Made by a program: the position numbers and the translations under genes
Source: Pyrinomonadaceae bacterium
GTDB taxonomy: Bacteria > Acidobacteriota > Blastocatellia > Pyrinomonadales > Pyrinomonadaceae
Direction of reading: 5' to 3'
Assembly: GCA_028284415.1 (NCBI GenBank)
Contig: JANQRU010000007.1
Coordinates: forward strand, 124,001-188,000
Length of the DNA: 64,000 nucleotides
Notes under the pieces: generated by a model
Seen by the model: only the letters and a program-made list of their open reading frames with translations
What the model was told of the DNA's origin: nothing
Database searches by the model: none
In this document: piece by piece, positions 9,512 through 19,260 of the stretch
Layout: each line of letters starts with the position of its first letter
How positions within the stretch are numbered: position 1 is the first letter of the stretch

Positions 9512-11098
9512 ATGAATTGTCGAATGTTTCTGCGTATAAACATTATCGGAATCACAATTTTTCTTTTAAGCACATTAATTTTAGGTTCGGATATGTTGAA
9601 AAAAAATAAAATAGAAATCGAAGAGATGACTGTGATGGAAATGCAAGATGCAATGAAATCCGGTAAGACTACCTCAAAACAATTAGTTGAAGCATATCTT
9701 GAAAGAATCAAGAAAATTGATAAAAAACTCAACTCCATTATTGAAGTCAATCCAGATGCTATTGCTATTGCCGAACAAATGGATAAGGAACGTGCCGCAG
9801 GTAAAATCCGCTCGATGATGCACGGAATTCCTGTAGTTATAAAGGACAATATTGATACTGCCGACAAAATGAAAACGACTGCCGGAAGCCTTGCACTTAT
9901 GGATGCTCCAACTCCAAAACAGGATGCTTTTGTTGTGCAAAAATTGCGTGAAGCAGGTGCGGTTTTGATTGGTAAAACAAACTTGAGCGAATGGGCAAAT
10001 TTTCGTTCTGAAAATTCTTCAAGCGGTTGGTCAGGACGCGGCGGACAAACTCGTAATCCATATATTTTAGATAGAAGCCCGTGTGGTTCTTCATCAGGTT
10101 CGGGTGTTGCGGCGGCGGCAAATTTAACGGCAGTTGCGGTTGGAACAGAAACTGATGGTTCGGTCGTTTGCCCTTCTTCGATAAATGGAATCGTCGGCAT
10201 CAAACCAACTCTAGGTTTGGTTTCACGAAGCGGAATTATCCCGATTGCTCATTCACAAGACACAGCAGGACCGATGGCTAGAACGGTTTCCGATGCGGTA
10301 GTTTTGCTTAATGCAATGGTTGGAGTTGACTCAAAAGATTCAATAACTTCTCAATTTTCAAACAAAGGTGAAAAGGATTACACAAAATTCCTCAACAAAG
10401 ACGGATTAAAAGGAAAACGAATCGGAGTCGTTCGCCAATACTTTGGGCGAAACTCAAGCCTTGATGCACTAATGGAAGAAAACCTCAAAAAACTGGAAAA
10501 AGCAGGTGCAATTTTAGTTGATGTTGAGTTCCCACACTTCCGAGATTTCGGCGATGATGAATATGAAGTTTTGCTTTTTGAATTCAAAGAAGACCTAAAC
10601 AAATACTTGGCAGAACGTGGCGGAAAATATGACTCTCTCGAAAAATTAATCGAATTCAACAAACAAAATGCTGACAAATCAATGCCTTATTTCAAACAGG
10701 AAATCTTTGAAAAAGCCCAAGAAAAAAGTGACTTAAATGATGCCGGTTACAAACTCGCTTTGATGACCAGTAAAACTCTAACTCAAGCAAAAGGAATTGA
10801 TTTGGTGATGGACAAACATAAATTAGATGCCCTCGTCGCACCATCTAATTCACAATCTTGGTTAATAGATTTGATCAGCGGAGACAACCCGAGACAATAC
10901 GTAGGAAGTTCAAGCCTTGCAGCAGTTTCGGGTTACCCAAATATCACCGTTCCCTCGGGATTCTTAAACAAATTGCCGATTGGAATTTCCTTCTTCGGAC
11001 GTGCATTTTCTGAACCAACTTTGATAGAAATTGCCTATTCTTGGGAACAATTATCAAAAGCTAGAAGAAAGCCAAAGTTTTTGGAAACTTATAAATAA
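9512..11098 (+). CDS. Exported amidase-signature family amidase
   Basis: Counted from the ATG at 9512 this is a 528-aa protein with an N-terminal signal peptide or anchor (about 7-25). That start has a GGAGAG 11 bases upstream; an earlier in-frame ATG at 9473 has no ribosome site. The amidase-signature Ser-cisSer-Lys triad is visible: Lys111 in VVIKDNID, cis-Ser193 in CGSSSGSG and nucleophile Ser217 in GTETDGSVV, 24 residues later as usual for the family. The family hydrolyses linear amides; the substrate cannot be told from sequence. Such exported forms in this kind of genome are usually annotated as amidase or Asp/Glu-tRNA amidotransferase A-like, but no gatB or gatC is nearby, so it is not GatA. 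Confidence 0.9.
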   Translation: MNCRMFLRINIIGITIFLLSTLILGSDMLKKNKIEIEEMTVMEMQDAMKSGKTTSKQLVEAYLERIKKIDKKLNSIIEVNPDAIAIAEQMDKERAAGKIRSMMHGIPVVIKDNIDTADKMKTTAGSLALMDAPTPKQDAFVVQKLREAGAVLIGKTNLSEWANFRSENSSSGWSGRGGQTRNPYILDRSPCGSSSGSGVAAAANLTAVAVGTETDGSVVCPSSINGIVGIKPTLGLVSRSGIIPIAHSQDTAGPMARTVSDAVVLLNAMVGVDSKDSITSQFSNKGEKDYTKFLNKDGLKGKRIGVVRQYFGRNSSLDALMEENLKKLEKAGAILVDVEFPHFRDFGDDEYEVLLFEFKEDLNKYLAERGGKYDSLEKLIEFNKQNADKSMPYFKQEIFEKAQEKSDLNDAGYKLALMTSKTLTQAKGIDLVMDKHKLDALVAPSNSQSWLIDLISGDNPRQYVGSSSLAAVSGYPNITVPSGFLNKLPIGISFFGRAFSEPTLIEIAYSWEQLSKARRKPKFLETYK

Positions 11099-11105
11099 AA
11101 ATAAG

Positions 11106-11144
11106 GCGTTTGTGTAAAATTTATACTGAACAAACGCTTTTTTT
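11106..11144 (+). terminator. Rho-independent terminator after the amidase
   Basis: Stem GCGTTTGT / ACAAACGC with a 16-base loop, followed by seven T residues, seven bases after the amidase stop. Confidence 0.85.
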
Positions 11145-11175
11145 ATTTAGAAAATTAAGTATCAATTAAAAATTA

Positions 11176-11763
11176 CTATTTGTCGCCATCAGCAGGTTTC
11201 TCTTCTTTCTTGTCATCAACTGGCTTTTCGTCTTTACTGTCATCTGCTTTATCGTCTTTGTTTTCAGCAGACTCTCCGCCTTCCATTTTGAGTTCGCAAG
11301 GCTCTAATCTAACCATTATTCCTTTATCTTTAATGTCTTTGATTTTACCTTTCATCGTAACTTCTTTACTCAAAATATCTTTTGGAACATCACCTTTTGG
11401 AACTTTACAGGTTAGAAGATTTTCAGAAGTATTCGCTTCCTTGTCATTTTTTACAGAAACAACATATCCAAATTCACCACCTGAACCGGAACTTGCATAA
11501 ACTACACCTTTCACAGCAACTTCCTTATCTTTCCAAGAGTCCATATCAGCCGCCGCACTCGTAACCAAATCATTAATTGAAACAGGGCTATCGAGTTTAA
11601 TTTCATCGGGGTTCAATTTTGCAGCTTCTTTTGGTTCTTCTTTATTCGCTTCGGTATTGGTATTTTCAGCAGGCTTATTTGCATTTTCATTTGCAGCTTC
11701 AGGGCATCCGCCTAGTAAAATTACTCCAAAACAAATAGTCAAAATTATAGCTAGTTTATTCAT
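11176..11763 (-). CDS. Lipoprotein with OB-fold (tRNA_anti-like) domain
   Basis: This 195-aa protein has a clear lipobox LLGGC (Cys20), so it is predicted to be a lipid-anchored periplasmic protein. A Glu/Asn/Ala-rich linker is followed by an OB-fold-like domain (about 60-160) with the pattern 'sWKDKEVAVKGVV...KEVTMKGKIKDI', seen in tRNA_anti-like lipoproteins. The tail is highly acidic and Lys/Asp-rich (about 163-195), a low-complexity end. An AGGAGA ribosome site precedes the ATG. Function is unknown. Confidence 0.8.
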   Translation of the reverse strand: MNKLAIILTICFGVILLGGCPEAANENANKPAENTNTEANKEEPKEAAKLNPDEIKLDSPVSINDLVTSAAADMDSWKDKEVAVKGVVYASSGSGGEFGYVVSVKNDKEANTSENLLTCKVPKGDVPKDILSKEVTMKGKIKDIKDKGIMVRLEPCELKMEGGESAENKDDKADDSKDEKPVDDKKEEKPADGDK

Positions 11764-11866
11764 TTATATTCTCCTGTTTATTATTTGCTTTTTTGAGAAA
11801 TCAAATAATAACACATATTAAATTTAGCTTTAATATCTGAGTTATAATTACCAGTTTCTAAAACAC

Positions 11867-12292
11867 TCATTTATATTTATCAGCTAATGCTCTAACCTTT
11901 TCTAGGTTTTCACCACCACCTAAGATTTTTCCGGCGGCGATGGCGAAGTAAATTTCATCAACATTTTTATCTTTTTCCCACGAATAAAGTTTAGTTGGAA
12001 CAATTTCAACTTTTCCAATTACTTCTTTTTCGTCCAAATTTGGCTTAGGAAACCATTTTTTACGGCTTCCTTGTTGATAAAATCTCTCGCCTGTAAGACC
12101 TTCACCGACGAGATCTGTTGAATAACCTTCGGAGTCCCAATGTTTCTTGAAAAGACTTTCATCTTCATTTTTGATTGCGTTTTCCAGATCAGTAAAAATT
12201 TCGTTCATACTGCTACCTTTATTACCTACATTTCCGCATCCGATGGCTGAAAAACTAATTGCGAATAGAAATAGACTCAATATTACTTTCAT
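11867..12292 (-). CDS. Small lipoprotein of unknown function
   Basis: This 141-aa protein has a signal peptide with lipobox SAIGC (Cys19). The mature part begins with an amphipathic helical region (about 30-50) and later shows a 'VDEIYFAIAAGKILGGG' segment. I do not recognise the family; the layout hints at an NTF2-like cone fold but this is not demonstrable by eye. It is 16 bases downstream of the next gene on the same strand, so the two form an operon. Confidence 0.7.
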   Translation of the reverse strand: MKVILSLFLFAISFSAIGCGNVGNKGSSMNEIFTDLENAIKNEDESLFKKHWDSEGYSTDLVGEGLTGERFYQQGSRKKWFPKPNLDEKEVIGKVEIVPTKLYSWEKDKNVDEIYFAIAAGKILGGGENLEKVRALADKYK

Positions 12293-12308
12293 AGATTTTC
12301 TCCAAACT

Positions 12309-13079
12309 CTATTTCGCTGGCTTAAGTTTATCTCCGATAAGTTTGTAGATAATCAACCCCTTAAACTTGCCTTGTTTATTGAGTTTTTCAAAATCTTCGG
12401 CTGAAAATAATACGGAATTTGTTTCATACGGACTCGGGTTTGCTTTATATTTTTCAAAGATATAAACGGCTTGATCAAGATTATGATAATTGAAAACACC
12501 GGCAGTTTTTCTGCGGTAAGTGTTTTTTAAATCGGGGGTAACCCCAAGCCTTAAATCAGCGAGTTTTAGTCCTGGTTTGTTCACCTGCGGAACAACGACG
12601 ACATACATTGAATCAGCTGTAAAATCCTTGACTAAAACGAGCTTATCACCTTCAACTTTGTAAGCGGATGCACCTTGTGCAAGAGTTTCAAGCGAATCAA
12701 CATTTCGGTATTTGTAAGAAGGATTATCTTTGATTTGGAAACACATCAATTGGCAAGAACCTTTCGCATACAATTTTTCTTGTGCAGTCGAACTTATGTC
12801 GCTATACCATTGTTTAAATTTAGTCTTGAGAGGACTTTCAAAACTTCCCCCTGTGCTTTCGCAAACCTTAAAATCTTTGGTCATTTCACCATCAAGACCA
12901 TCTTTTCCGACAAATAGATATTCATTTGACGAATCGCTGTTAGTTGATTTTTCAATCTTTTTTTCGGATTTATTTTTGTCTTTGACGATTTTCTTAATGC
13001 TTCCAAATTGTGCATTAACTGAAATTGCCGATAAAGCTAAAATTGCGACTAAAATTAAAAATGTATTTCGTTTCATCAT
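12309..13079 (-). CDS. Exported protein of unknown function
   Basis: This 256-aa protein has a clean signal peptide (cleavage near NAQ, residue 24), a Lys/Ser-rich linker and a globular domain with three Cys (in KVCES, GSCQLMC). Ribosome site AGGAGA lies 5 bases before the first of two tandem ATG codons. It is the first gene of a two-gene operon with the small lipoprotein. I do not recognise the family. Confidence 0.75.
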   Translation of the reverse strand: MMKRNTFLILVAILALSAISVNAQFGSIKKIVKDKNKSEKKIEKSTNSDSSNEYLFVGKDGLDGEMTKDFKVCESTGGSFESPLKTKFKQWYSDISSTAQEKLYAKGSCQLMCFQIKDNPSYKYRNVDSLETLAQGASAYKVEGDKLVLVKDFTADSMYVVVVPQVNKPGLKLADLRLGVTPDLKNTYRRKTAGVFNYHNLDQAVYIFEKYKANPSPYETNSVLFSAEDFEKLNKQGKFKGLIIYKLIGDKLKPAK

Positions 13080-13110
13080 GTAAATCTCCTGATATATTTC
13101 TTCTTAAACT

Positions 13111-13557
13111 CTACTGAATAGTTTTCGGATTTTTGTATGTTCCGACAACTTTTTTCACGCATCTTTCCTGTTTGTATTCGCTTTGCAGAGATTGCAGGCA
13201 AACCAGATTTGCCGATTCTACCGAATTACTCAAATGCAGGTTTCCGTTTGCAATCAAATCCGCTTTTGCAGATTCTTCCGCATTAACAATTTGAAAACCT
13301 AAATCTAACGGAACAAAAATTGTTTCAACACCGCATTCTGTGCAAAATTTTGTGCGAGTTTTTTGAAGTGTGTGAAATTCCCAAGATTCATTCTGCTGAA
13401 TGGTAATTTCTATCTTTTCACTTTGATCGAAAAAAAACTTTCTCCAAATTTTTTGCATAAATGTCGGCATATTTATTAAACTATTCGTATAAAAATCCTT
13501 TTTGATTTCCGTTGAAACTAAGACTATCAAATCGTTATATTTTGTTTCTACCAGCAA
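13111..13557 (-). CDS. Small CxxC protein divergent from the CadC-like regulator
   Basis: This 148-aa cytosolic protein has a central FCTECGVETIFVPLDLG segment; the CxxC and two further Cys residues could form a small zinc-binding knuckle or redox pair. The start is uncertain: the longest frame starts at a TTG (13557) with no ribosome site, and the ATG at 13470 (MPTFMQKIW) would give 119 aa. It is divergent from, and within about 40-125 bases of, the winged-helix gene. I recall similar small CxxC proteins next to such regulators in Acidobacteria, so a functional link is possible but unproven. Confidence 0.65.
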   Translation of the reverse strand: MLVETKYNDLIVLVSTEIKKDFYTNSLINMPTFMQKIWRKFFFDQSEKIEITIQQNESWEFHTLQKTRTKFCTECGVETIFVPLDLGFQIVNAEESAKADLIANGNLHLSNSVESANLVCLQSLQSEYKQERCVKKVVGTYKNPKTIQ

Positions 13558-13594
13558 ACGGTTAATAAAAAGTTAATAATTTATCAATTCCCCT

Positions 13595-15907
13595 ATGTCG
13601 TTGAAAGATAACAACATATACGAGTTTGAAAGTTTTAAAATCAACCTCGAAGAGAAAACTCTCTGGTACGAAGAAGAGAGAATTTCGCTCGCTCCGAGGG
13701 TTTTTGAAACGCTCGAAGTCTTAATTCAGAATCGTGGTCGCTTGATGACGAAAGATGAATTAATGGATGAGATTTGGGGCGAAACTTTCGTAGAAGAAAA
13801 GAATTTATCGCAAAATATTTTCAGACTCAGAAAGGTATTTAGGAAGCGAAAAAAAGACACAAAATTTATCGAAACAATTCCGCGTCGTGGTTATAAATTC
13901 ATCGTCGATGTTCAACCTGTCGAGATTATCCAAGATGAAGAAAAATCTTTGGCTGTAAATCATAAAAAGAGTTTACAAATCACCGCCGAAGGTTCTGTTT
14001 CAAAACAAGAATTAACCGATGTCGTCAAGGAAATCACAAAAGATTTGATCTCAAACGGCAACACAAATTTAATCCAGCCCAAACAGATTGAAGCGAAAAA
14101 ATCACCCTCATCTTTATTCAAATCAAAAACAACAATTGCTTTTGGCTCTTTGTCAATTTTATTGCTCGCTGGCTTGTTTTGGGCTTGGCAGAATGATTAT
14201 TTCAATCTTAGAAAAACAGGCTTGGCAGGAAATATCGATGTCGCAAACTTAAAGTTTGAACGCGTAACCGATTCGGGAAACGCTTTTTTTCCTGCAGTTT
14301 CGCCTGACAGACAATTTCTTGCTTATGTAAAAAATGAAGATTCAAAATTCAGCCTGCTGCTGAAAAACATCGCTTCGGGCAGCGAAACTATTGTCATTTC
14401 GCCCAAAGACTTTGAAATCCGTTCGCTACAATTTTCAAATAACGGAAGCTATCTTTTTTATGGTGCAAGAGATGGCAAAATGGAAACGACTGTTTACAAA
14501 GTGCCGATTTTCGGAGGAACCCCTGAAGAAATAATTACCAATGTCAATCAAAATTTTTCTATTTCACCCGACGGCGAAAGACTCGCCTACTTTCGTAATG
14601 CACCCGAGGTTGGCGGAAATAAGTTAATGATTTGTGATGCTAAAGGAAAAAACGAAAAAGTAATCGCTGAGAAAAAAGATGGAAAAGTCTTTCGTGTCTG
14701 GAGTAGTGTCCCTGCTTGGTCGCCTGATGGAAAAAAACTTGCCGCTGTTGTTGTCGAAACAATTCCTCAAAATAAAGAGTTAAAACGCCCAAAACTTTTA
14801 GAAATCGAAATCGAAAGCGGAAATGAAACTCTAATCAAAACACCCGATTGGGAAAATATCTCTTATGCTCAATGGACTTCCAGCGAAAATACTCTGGTTG
14901 TGTTAGCACAGGATAAACCCGAAAACTTCTCAAGACTATACAGTCTTTCTTATCCAAATGGTGAGGCAAAACTTTTAACCAATGACACCGATAATTACAA
15001 GGAATTTGCAATTGCACCAAATGACGAATTCATATTTGCAACGGAGGAAAGAAATCCATACAACCTGCAATTGATTCCCGTCGATGAACCGCTAAACTTG
15101 CGTTCTTTAACCAACAGCACAAAACTCAAATACGGCTCACGAGGAATTGCCTGGACACCTGACGGAAAATTTCTTGTTCACACAAAAACCACAGGTAAAA
15201 GTAGTATTGAAATCTGGAAAACAAATATCGAAACAAATGAACAAACTCGTCTGACCTTTGATAAAACCAAACAAAATCAATACCCTTCCATCGCCAACGA
15301 TGGGAAAAAAATCTATTTTTCATCAAACCAATCAGGCGAAAACCAAATCTGGAGTATGGATTTTGACGGTTCAAATAAAAAGCAACTGACAAGAGAAAAA
15401 GGCGGAGCGTCATTTCCCAAAATCTCGCCCGACGGCAAATGGTTGCTTTTTGCAACACCTGCGTTAAAACCTAAAACTTTGTGGAAACAATCAATTGAAA
15501 GTGGCGAAAAAGTAGAATTGCTACCCTTTGCAGGCGGAAAAAGCTATGTTTCTCCCGATATGAAAACAATAATCGCAAGCTATTATGACCCAGACGAAAA
15601 AGAAAATGATCCTTGGAAATACATTTTTATACCGTTCGAAAATAAGGGAAAACCGAATCAAATAAAAAGCTTTAAACACACATACGATTTGAGTTGGAGT
15701 CCTGATGGAAGAGGAATTTACTATCTAACAATCGGTCAAAGCCACACAAATATAAACTATTTCTCGCTCAAGGATGAAACAATAACCCCAATCACAAACT
15801 ACGAATCAGAGACAATTTTCCAAATCATAGTTTCGCCCGACGGCAAAACAATCGCTGCCGCCCGTGGCAAACGATCAAGCAACCTGATTAAAATTTCCGA
15901 ATTCTGA
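13595..15907 (+). CDS. CadC-like regulator: winged helix, TM segment, TolB-type propeller
   Basis: This 770-aa protein starts with an OmpR/PhoB-type winged-helix DNA-binding domain (about 8-105; motifs LAPRVFETLEVLIQNRGRL and ETIPRRGYKF). After a linker comes one transmembrane helix (about 180-198). The periplasmic part is a WD40/TolB-like beta-propeller with repeated 'SPDGK' blades (about 225-770). There is no phosphoreceiver, so it is a one-component membrane-bound regulator in which the propeller is the likely sensor. This architecture is strongly expanded in Acidobacteria. Its target could be its own divergent promoter region; no ligand can be named. Confidence 0.92.
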   Translation: MSLKDNNIYEFESFKINLEEKTLWYEEERISLAPRVFETLEVLIQNRGRLMTKDELMDEIWGETFVEEKNLSQNIFRLRKVFRKRKKDTKFIETIPRRGYKFIVDVQPVEIIQDEEKSLAVNHKKSLQITAEGSVSKQELTDVVKEITKDLISNGNTNLIQPKQIEAKKSPSSLFKSKTTIAFGSLSILLLAGLFWAWQNDYFNLRKTGLAGNIDVANLKFERVTDSGNAFFPAVSPDRQFLAYVKNEDSKFSLLLKNIASGSETIVISPKDFEIRSLQFSNNGSYLFYGARDGKMETTVYKVPIFGGTPEEIITNVNQNFSISPDGERLAYFRNAPEVGGNKLMICDAKGKNEKVIAEKKDGKVFRVWSSVPAWSPDGKKLAAVVVETIPQNKELKRPKLLEIEIESGNETLIKTPDWENISYAQWTSSENTLVVLAQDKPENFSRLYSLSYPNGEAKLLTNDTDNYKEFAIAPNDEFIFATEERNPYNLQLIPVDEPLNLRSLTNSTKLKYGSRGIAWTPDGKFLVHTKTTGKSSIEIWKTNIETNEQTRLTFDKTKQNQYPSIANDGKKIYFSSNQSGENQIWSMDFDGSNKKQLTREKGGASFPKISPDGKWLLFATPALKPKTLWKQSIESGEKVELLPFAGGKSYVSPDMKTIIASYYDPDEKENDPWKYIFIPFENKGKPNQIKSFKHTYDLSWSPDGRGIYYLTIGQSHTNINYFSLKDETITPITNYESETIFQIIVSPDGKTIAAARGKRSSNLIKISEF

Positions 15908-15974
15908 CACATTTTTTTTCACGGATATAAGAATTCATAAACTTGTAGAGAAAACTAAAATTATTTTATCTGGA

Positions 15975-16883
15975 TTAATTTCTTAAAGAAGGAGAGTCTT
16001 TCTTATGTAATCTTTTCCATAAAATTGTAACTGCCTGATTTGGTTCAATCTTTTCTATACGGAATGCGACTATCACATCTATTGCCAATTTGTTTTTAAA
16101 TCCATAGATACTTCTTGCCAGTAGATCATAAGTTATTAATCGAATAAGATATGTAGTATTAAGTTCAGGTTTTACAGAACTTTTATAAATTTTCCCGTTC
16201 AAATCTATACCATCTTCCAGTTCTAATTTATTTTTGGATATATCTGTTGAATTTCTTGGTATTTTGTATTTCTTTAGAGCTACCACATCTGAATTTTTTT
16301 TATCTATAGTCTCTAGGATATTTTCATCAAGACTTGTAATTAAACCGTAGATTTTTTCGTAATCATTTATAACAAGTTTATCTTCTTGATAAGATAACCA
16401 TCTTAAATTCAGTAATCCCACTTGATAAGTATTTGCATAATATAAACGACCCGCTCCATAGAAAGGTGACCTATTTTCCTCTTTCAAGTCATTTACAGAC
16501 ACTACATTTTTATTTGATGATTTCCCCTGCAAAAATGATTTTAGAAGACCAGTTTTCTTTTTGTTTTTTAGGAAATCGGCATATTTGATAACAATGCGAG
16601 GATCGGGATCAAGAGCTTCTTTTTGTTTTTTTGTTATTGTGGGCAGATCATTTTTATTCCTATTTCTTCTGACTGGAGATGGACTGTCTGGATTAGAATT
16701 AGGTCGCCTGAAAATTGAAGTTACCCTATTGCTCCCGCCTTTACTTTCTTTCGCAATTTTTTGTTTTCTCTTAAGGTGATCATTCGGAAGAGGGTCTTGT
16801 CCATTCTTATTTGTCTGACCGAATACAAATGAGCTTAATGTAAGAAATACTATTGTTACTCCGATATTATATTTTTTTATCAT
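15975..16883 (-). CDS. Exported protein of unknown function
   Basis: This 302-aa protein has a signal peptide (cleavage near VFGQ, about residue 22). A basic, Pro/Asn/Arg-rich linker (about 30-95) is followed by a globular domain with 'NKLAIDVIVAFRIEKIEPNQ' near the C-terminus. I do not recognise the family. The gene stands alone: a 204-base AT-rich gap upstream and a convergent regulator gene downstream. Confidence 0.7.
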   Translation of the reverse strand: MIKKYNIGVTIVFLTLSSFVFGQTNKNGQDPLPNDHLKRKQKIAKESKGGSNRVTSIFRRPNSNPDSPSPVRRNRNKNDLPTITKKQKEALDPDPRIVIKYADFLKNKKKTGLLKSFLQGKSSNKNVVSVNDLKEENRSPFYGAGRLYYANTYQVGLLNLRWLSYQEDKLVINDYEKIYGLITSLDENILETIDKKNSDVVALKKYKIPRNSTDISKNKLELEDGIDLNGKIYKSSVKPELNTTYLIRLITYDLLARSIYGFKNKLAIDVIVAFRIEKIEPNQAVTILWKRLHKKDSPSLRN

Positions 16884-17087
16884 TACTAAATCTCCAAGTG
16901 TAAGAATGCATGTGTGTAATCCAAATAAGCAACAATTTAAAACTTTTTGATCATAATATCATATTGAGTAACCCACTTTCTTTCGATAAGCCAGTACTGG
17001 ATATGGTAGTTCCATTTTAATACAGTTCAAGAATCAATATAATCTTCTTTTTTCTCTATACTGTAACTATTTTGGAATTGAACTATT

Positions 17088-18122
17088 TTACTCAAAAACT
17101 CCTTCACCGAGAAAATTTTGACGAAGATACTTGATCGTGTCATTCAAAGTTTCCTGCGGATCGCGTGGTTCAAACTTTAATTCCTCTTTTGCTTTGGAAG
17201 AATCGAAATACCAAAATAATTCTGCCTGCTCAACTTCTTTTGCTTCAAACGGCGGAGTTTTGTCCCAGTTTTTGAAAAACGAGTCAATGATTCCAGCCGC
17301 AGGAACTGAAATGGCTTTTGGAACTCGCAACATCGGAGCAGAAATTCCCGATAATCTCTCTAACCGTCCGAAGAACTCCTCAAACTTCATATTTTCCGCA
17401 CCGAGCAAGTATTTCTCTTGATGTCTTCCATTTTCAAGTGCGTTAATGAAAGCAGTTGCGACATCTCTTGTATCAACAAAATTCAAACCACCCGAAGGTG
17501 TAAAAGGAATTTTTCTAGCAAGAAAATCTAAAACGGGTTTTGTCGAACTCAAACGCTCATCGCCAGTTCCGAGTAATAAAGAAGGATTCAAAATAACAAG
17601 TTTCAATCCCTTGCCATTAAAATCTCTGAGTGCTGTTCGTTCTTGATAAAGTTTCGATGCGTAGTAAGAAAACCTCGAAACTAAATCAAGAGGTGGTTCA
17701 TAAGATTCATCAAAAATTTCTTCGTCTTCCGAAATCGCAATCGTCCCACTCGAAGATGCCAAAACAAAAGTCTTAACACCTGCTTCCTTCGCCGCTTCGC
17801 ACAAAATCCGCGTCCCTTGTACGTGAATTTTGTTCATCTGCACGGCATCATCATTATCCCGCGAAACTTTCCCCGCAAGATGATAAATCGCCGAAACACC
17901 TTTCACTGCTTCCGCAACATCCTTCTCATCCGTAACTGAACCGACACACGCTTCAACGCCTTCATCTTGCATCCAGACTGGTATACTCGAAGCCATCACT
18001 CGGAGATTATTCTCACCTGCCTCAAGAAACTGCCGAACAATATGAGTCCCTAGAAATCCAGTTCCGCCAGTGATTAGGATTTTGTTTTTTGTTTTTGCTA
18101 ATGCTTTCGAATTTTTTGCCAT
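17088..18122 (-). CDS. NAD-dependent epimerase/reductase (extended SDR)
   Basis: This 344-aa protein has a Rossmann nucleotide motif GGTGFLG (about 19-25), the 'IYHLAG' strand, catalytic Ser in LASSSGT and Tyr-xxx-Lys in SYYASK. It resembles dihydroflavonol-4-reductase / 3-beta-hydroxysteroid-dehydrogenase-type enzymes and HpnA-like epimerases. It is the last gene of a minus-strand cluster (62 bases after the flavoprotein reductase, which is 83 bases after the ElbD-like gene). In that context reduction of a keto-lipid or an alkyl-chain intermediate is a reasonable guess, but the sequence does not fix the substrate. Confidence 0.88.
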   Translation of the reverse strand: MAKNSKALAKTKNKILITGGTGFLGTHIVRQFLEAGENNLRVMASSIPVWMQDEGVEACVGSVTDEKDVAEAVKGVSAIYHLAGKVSRDNDDAVQMNKIHVQGTRILCEAAKEAGVKTFVLASSSGTIAISEDEEIFDESYEPPLDLVSRFSYYASKLYQERTALRDFNGKGLKLVILNPSLLLGTGDERLSSTKPVLDFLARKIPFTPSGGLNFVDTRDVATAFINALENGRHQEKYLLGAENMKFEEFFGRLERLSGISAPMLRVPKAISVPAAGIIDSFFKNWDKTPPFEAKEVEQAELFWYFDSSKAKEELKFEPRDPQETLNDTIKYLRQNFLGEGVFE

Positions 18123-18184
18123 CTAAACCTTAATTACTTTAAAAATAATAAATAACATTTCTATCTGAATCAGCACTCATATTT

Positions 18185-19177
18185 CTATATATCTAATACA
18201 AGTTTTTCACTTTTAGCACCTGAACAACAGATCATTATCAATGAATTGGATTCTTTTTGAGCATCAGTTAAAACTTCATCACGATGATCTGGAATTCCAG
18301 AAATTAATCTAGTTTCGCACGTTCCACAGACGCCTGCCTCACAGCCATAATCTACTTCAATCTCATTATCCAATAGCGTTTGAAGAATAGTTTTGCCTTT
18401 TTCAATCGAAAAAGTTTGTCCCTCTTGAGAAAGTTCAACTGTATATTCGCCTTCGGTTGCTACTTCTTCTTTAGCTGTGAAATATTCAATATTAACTTGC
18501 TCAGAAGGAAGATGTTTTGTATTTTCTTCAAAGTTTTCAAGCATTGGCAAAGGTCCACAACAATAAAAGCTTGCTTTATCTGATTCACTTGAAATTATCG
18601 AAGCGATATCCAAGACTCCATTACTTTCATCATCGAAATGGAATTTAACTTGTGGATATTCACTCAACTCATCATAAAACGCTGTCTCTGATTTTGTTCT
18701 ATTGGCGTAATAAAGTTTCCAACTTTTTCCCAAGGCTTCCAAACGTCTAATCATTGCCATAATTGGTGTAATACCAATTCCGCCAGCAATCAAAACCGTC
18801 TCATCTGCATTTTCATCAAGTGCAAAATTATTTCTTGGATTACTAATCTTTAAAGTTTCTCCAACTTTAAAATTGTCGTGAATAAAAACTGAACCGCCTC
18901 GGCTCTCTCTATCTCTTTTAATTGCAACTGTATAACTACTTAATTCGTCACCTGCTTTGGTTAAAGAATATTGACGAATCATTCCGTTTGCTAGAAACAA
19001 ATCAATATGCGAACCTGCATCAACATTCCGTAATTTTCCACCATCTATTTTTTCAAAAGAATATGTATTTGTGCCTTCCGCAACTTTTTTAATTTCGGCA
19101 ATTTTAACTTCTATTTGGTTTTCATTGCCGTTTTTCTCTGCATTAACAGAATTTCCATTATTACTTCCATTTATCAT
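18185..19177 (-). CDS. Flavoprotein oxidoreductase with C-terminal [2Fe-2S] ferredoxin domain
   Basis: This 330-aa protein has the order FAD-binding barrel (about 20-120; RQYSLTKA), NAD(P)-binding domain (about 120-235; AGGIGITPI, CCGPLPM) and a plant-type [2Fe-2S] domain (about 245-330; CEAGVCGTC plus a final Cys in MICCSGA, four ligands). This is the phthalate-dioxygenase-reductase / VanB order. Such reductases pass electrons from NAD(P)H to a Rieske oxygenase, hydroxylase or desaturase; no such partner is encoded within the visible cluster. Between an ElbD-like enzyme and an epimerase/reductase, it may supply electrons for a lipid desaturation or hydroxylation step. Confidence 0.9.
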   Translation of the reverse strand: MINGSNNGNSVNAEKNGNENQIEVKIAEIKKVAEGTNTYSFEKIDGGKLRNVDAGSHIDLFLANGMIRQYSLTKAGDELSSYTVAIKRDRESRGGSVFIHDNFKVGETLKISNPRNNFALDENADETVLIAGGIGITPIMAMIRRLEALGKSWKLYYANRTKSETAFYDELSEYPQVKFHFDDESNGVLDIASIISSESDKASFYCCGPLPMLENFEENTKHLPSEQVNIEYFTAKEEVATEGEYTVELSQEGQTFSIEKGKTILQTLLDNEIEVDYGCEAGVCGTCETRLISGIPDHRDEVLTDAQKESNSLIMICCSGAKSEKLVLDI

Positions 19178-19260
19178 TTTTTACTTCCCTCTGAACGATT
19201 TAAATATATTATTTCTTAGAAACAAATTTTTGCTCTAATTTATAGACTATCAAAATCGCC

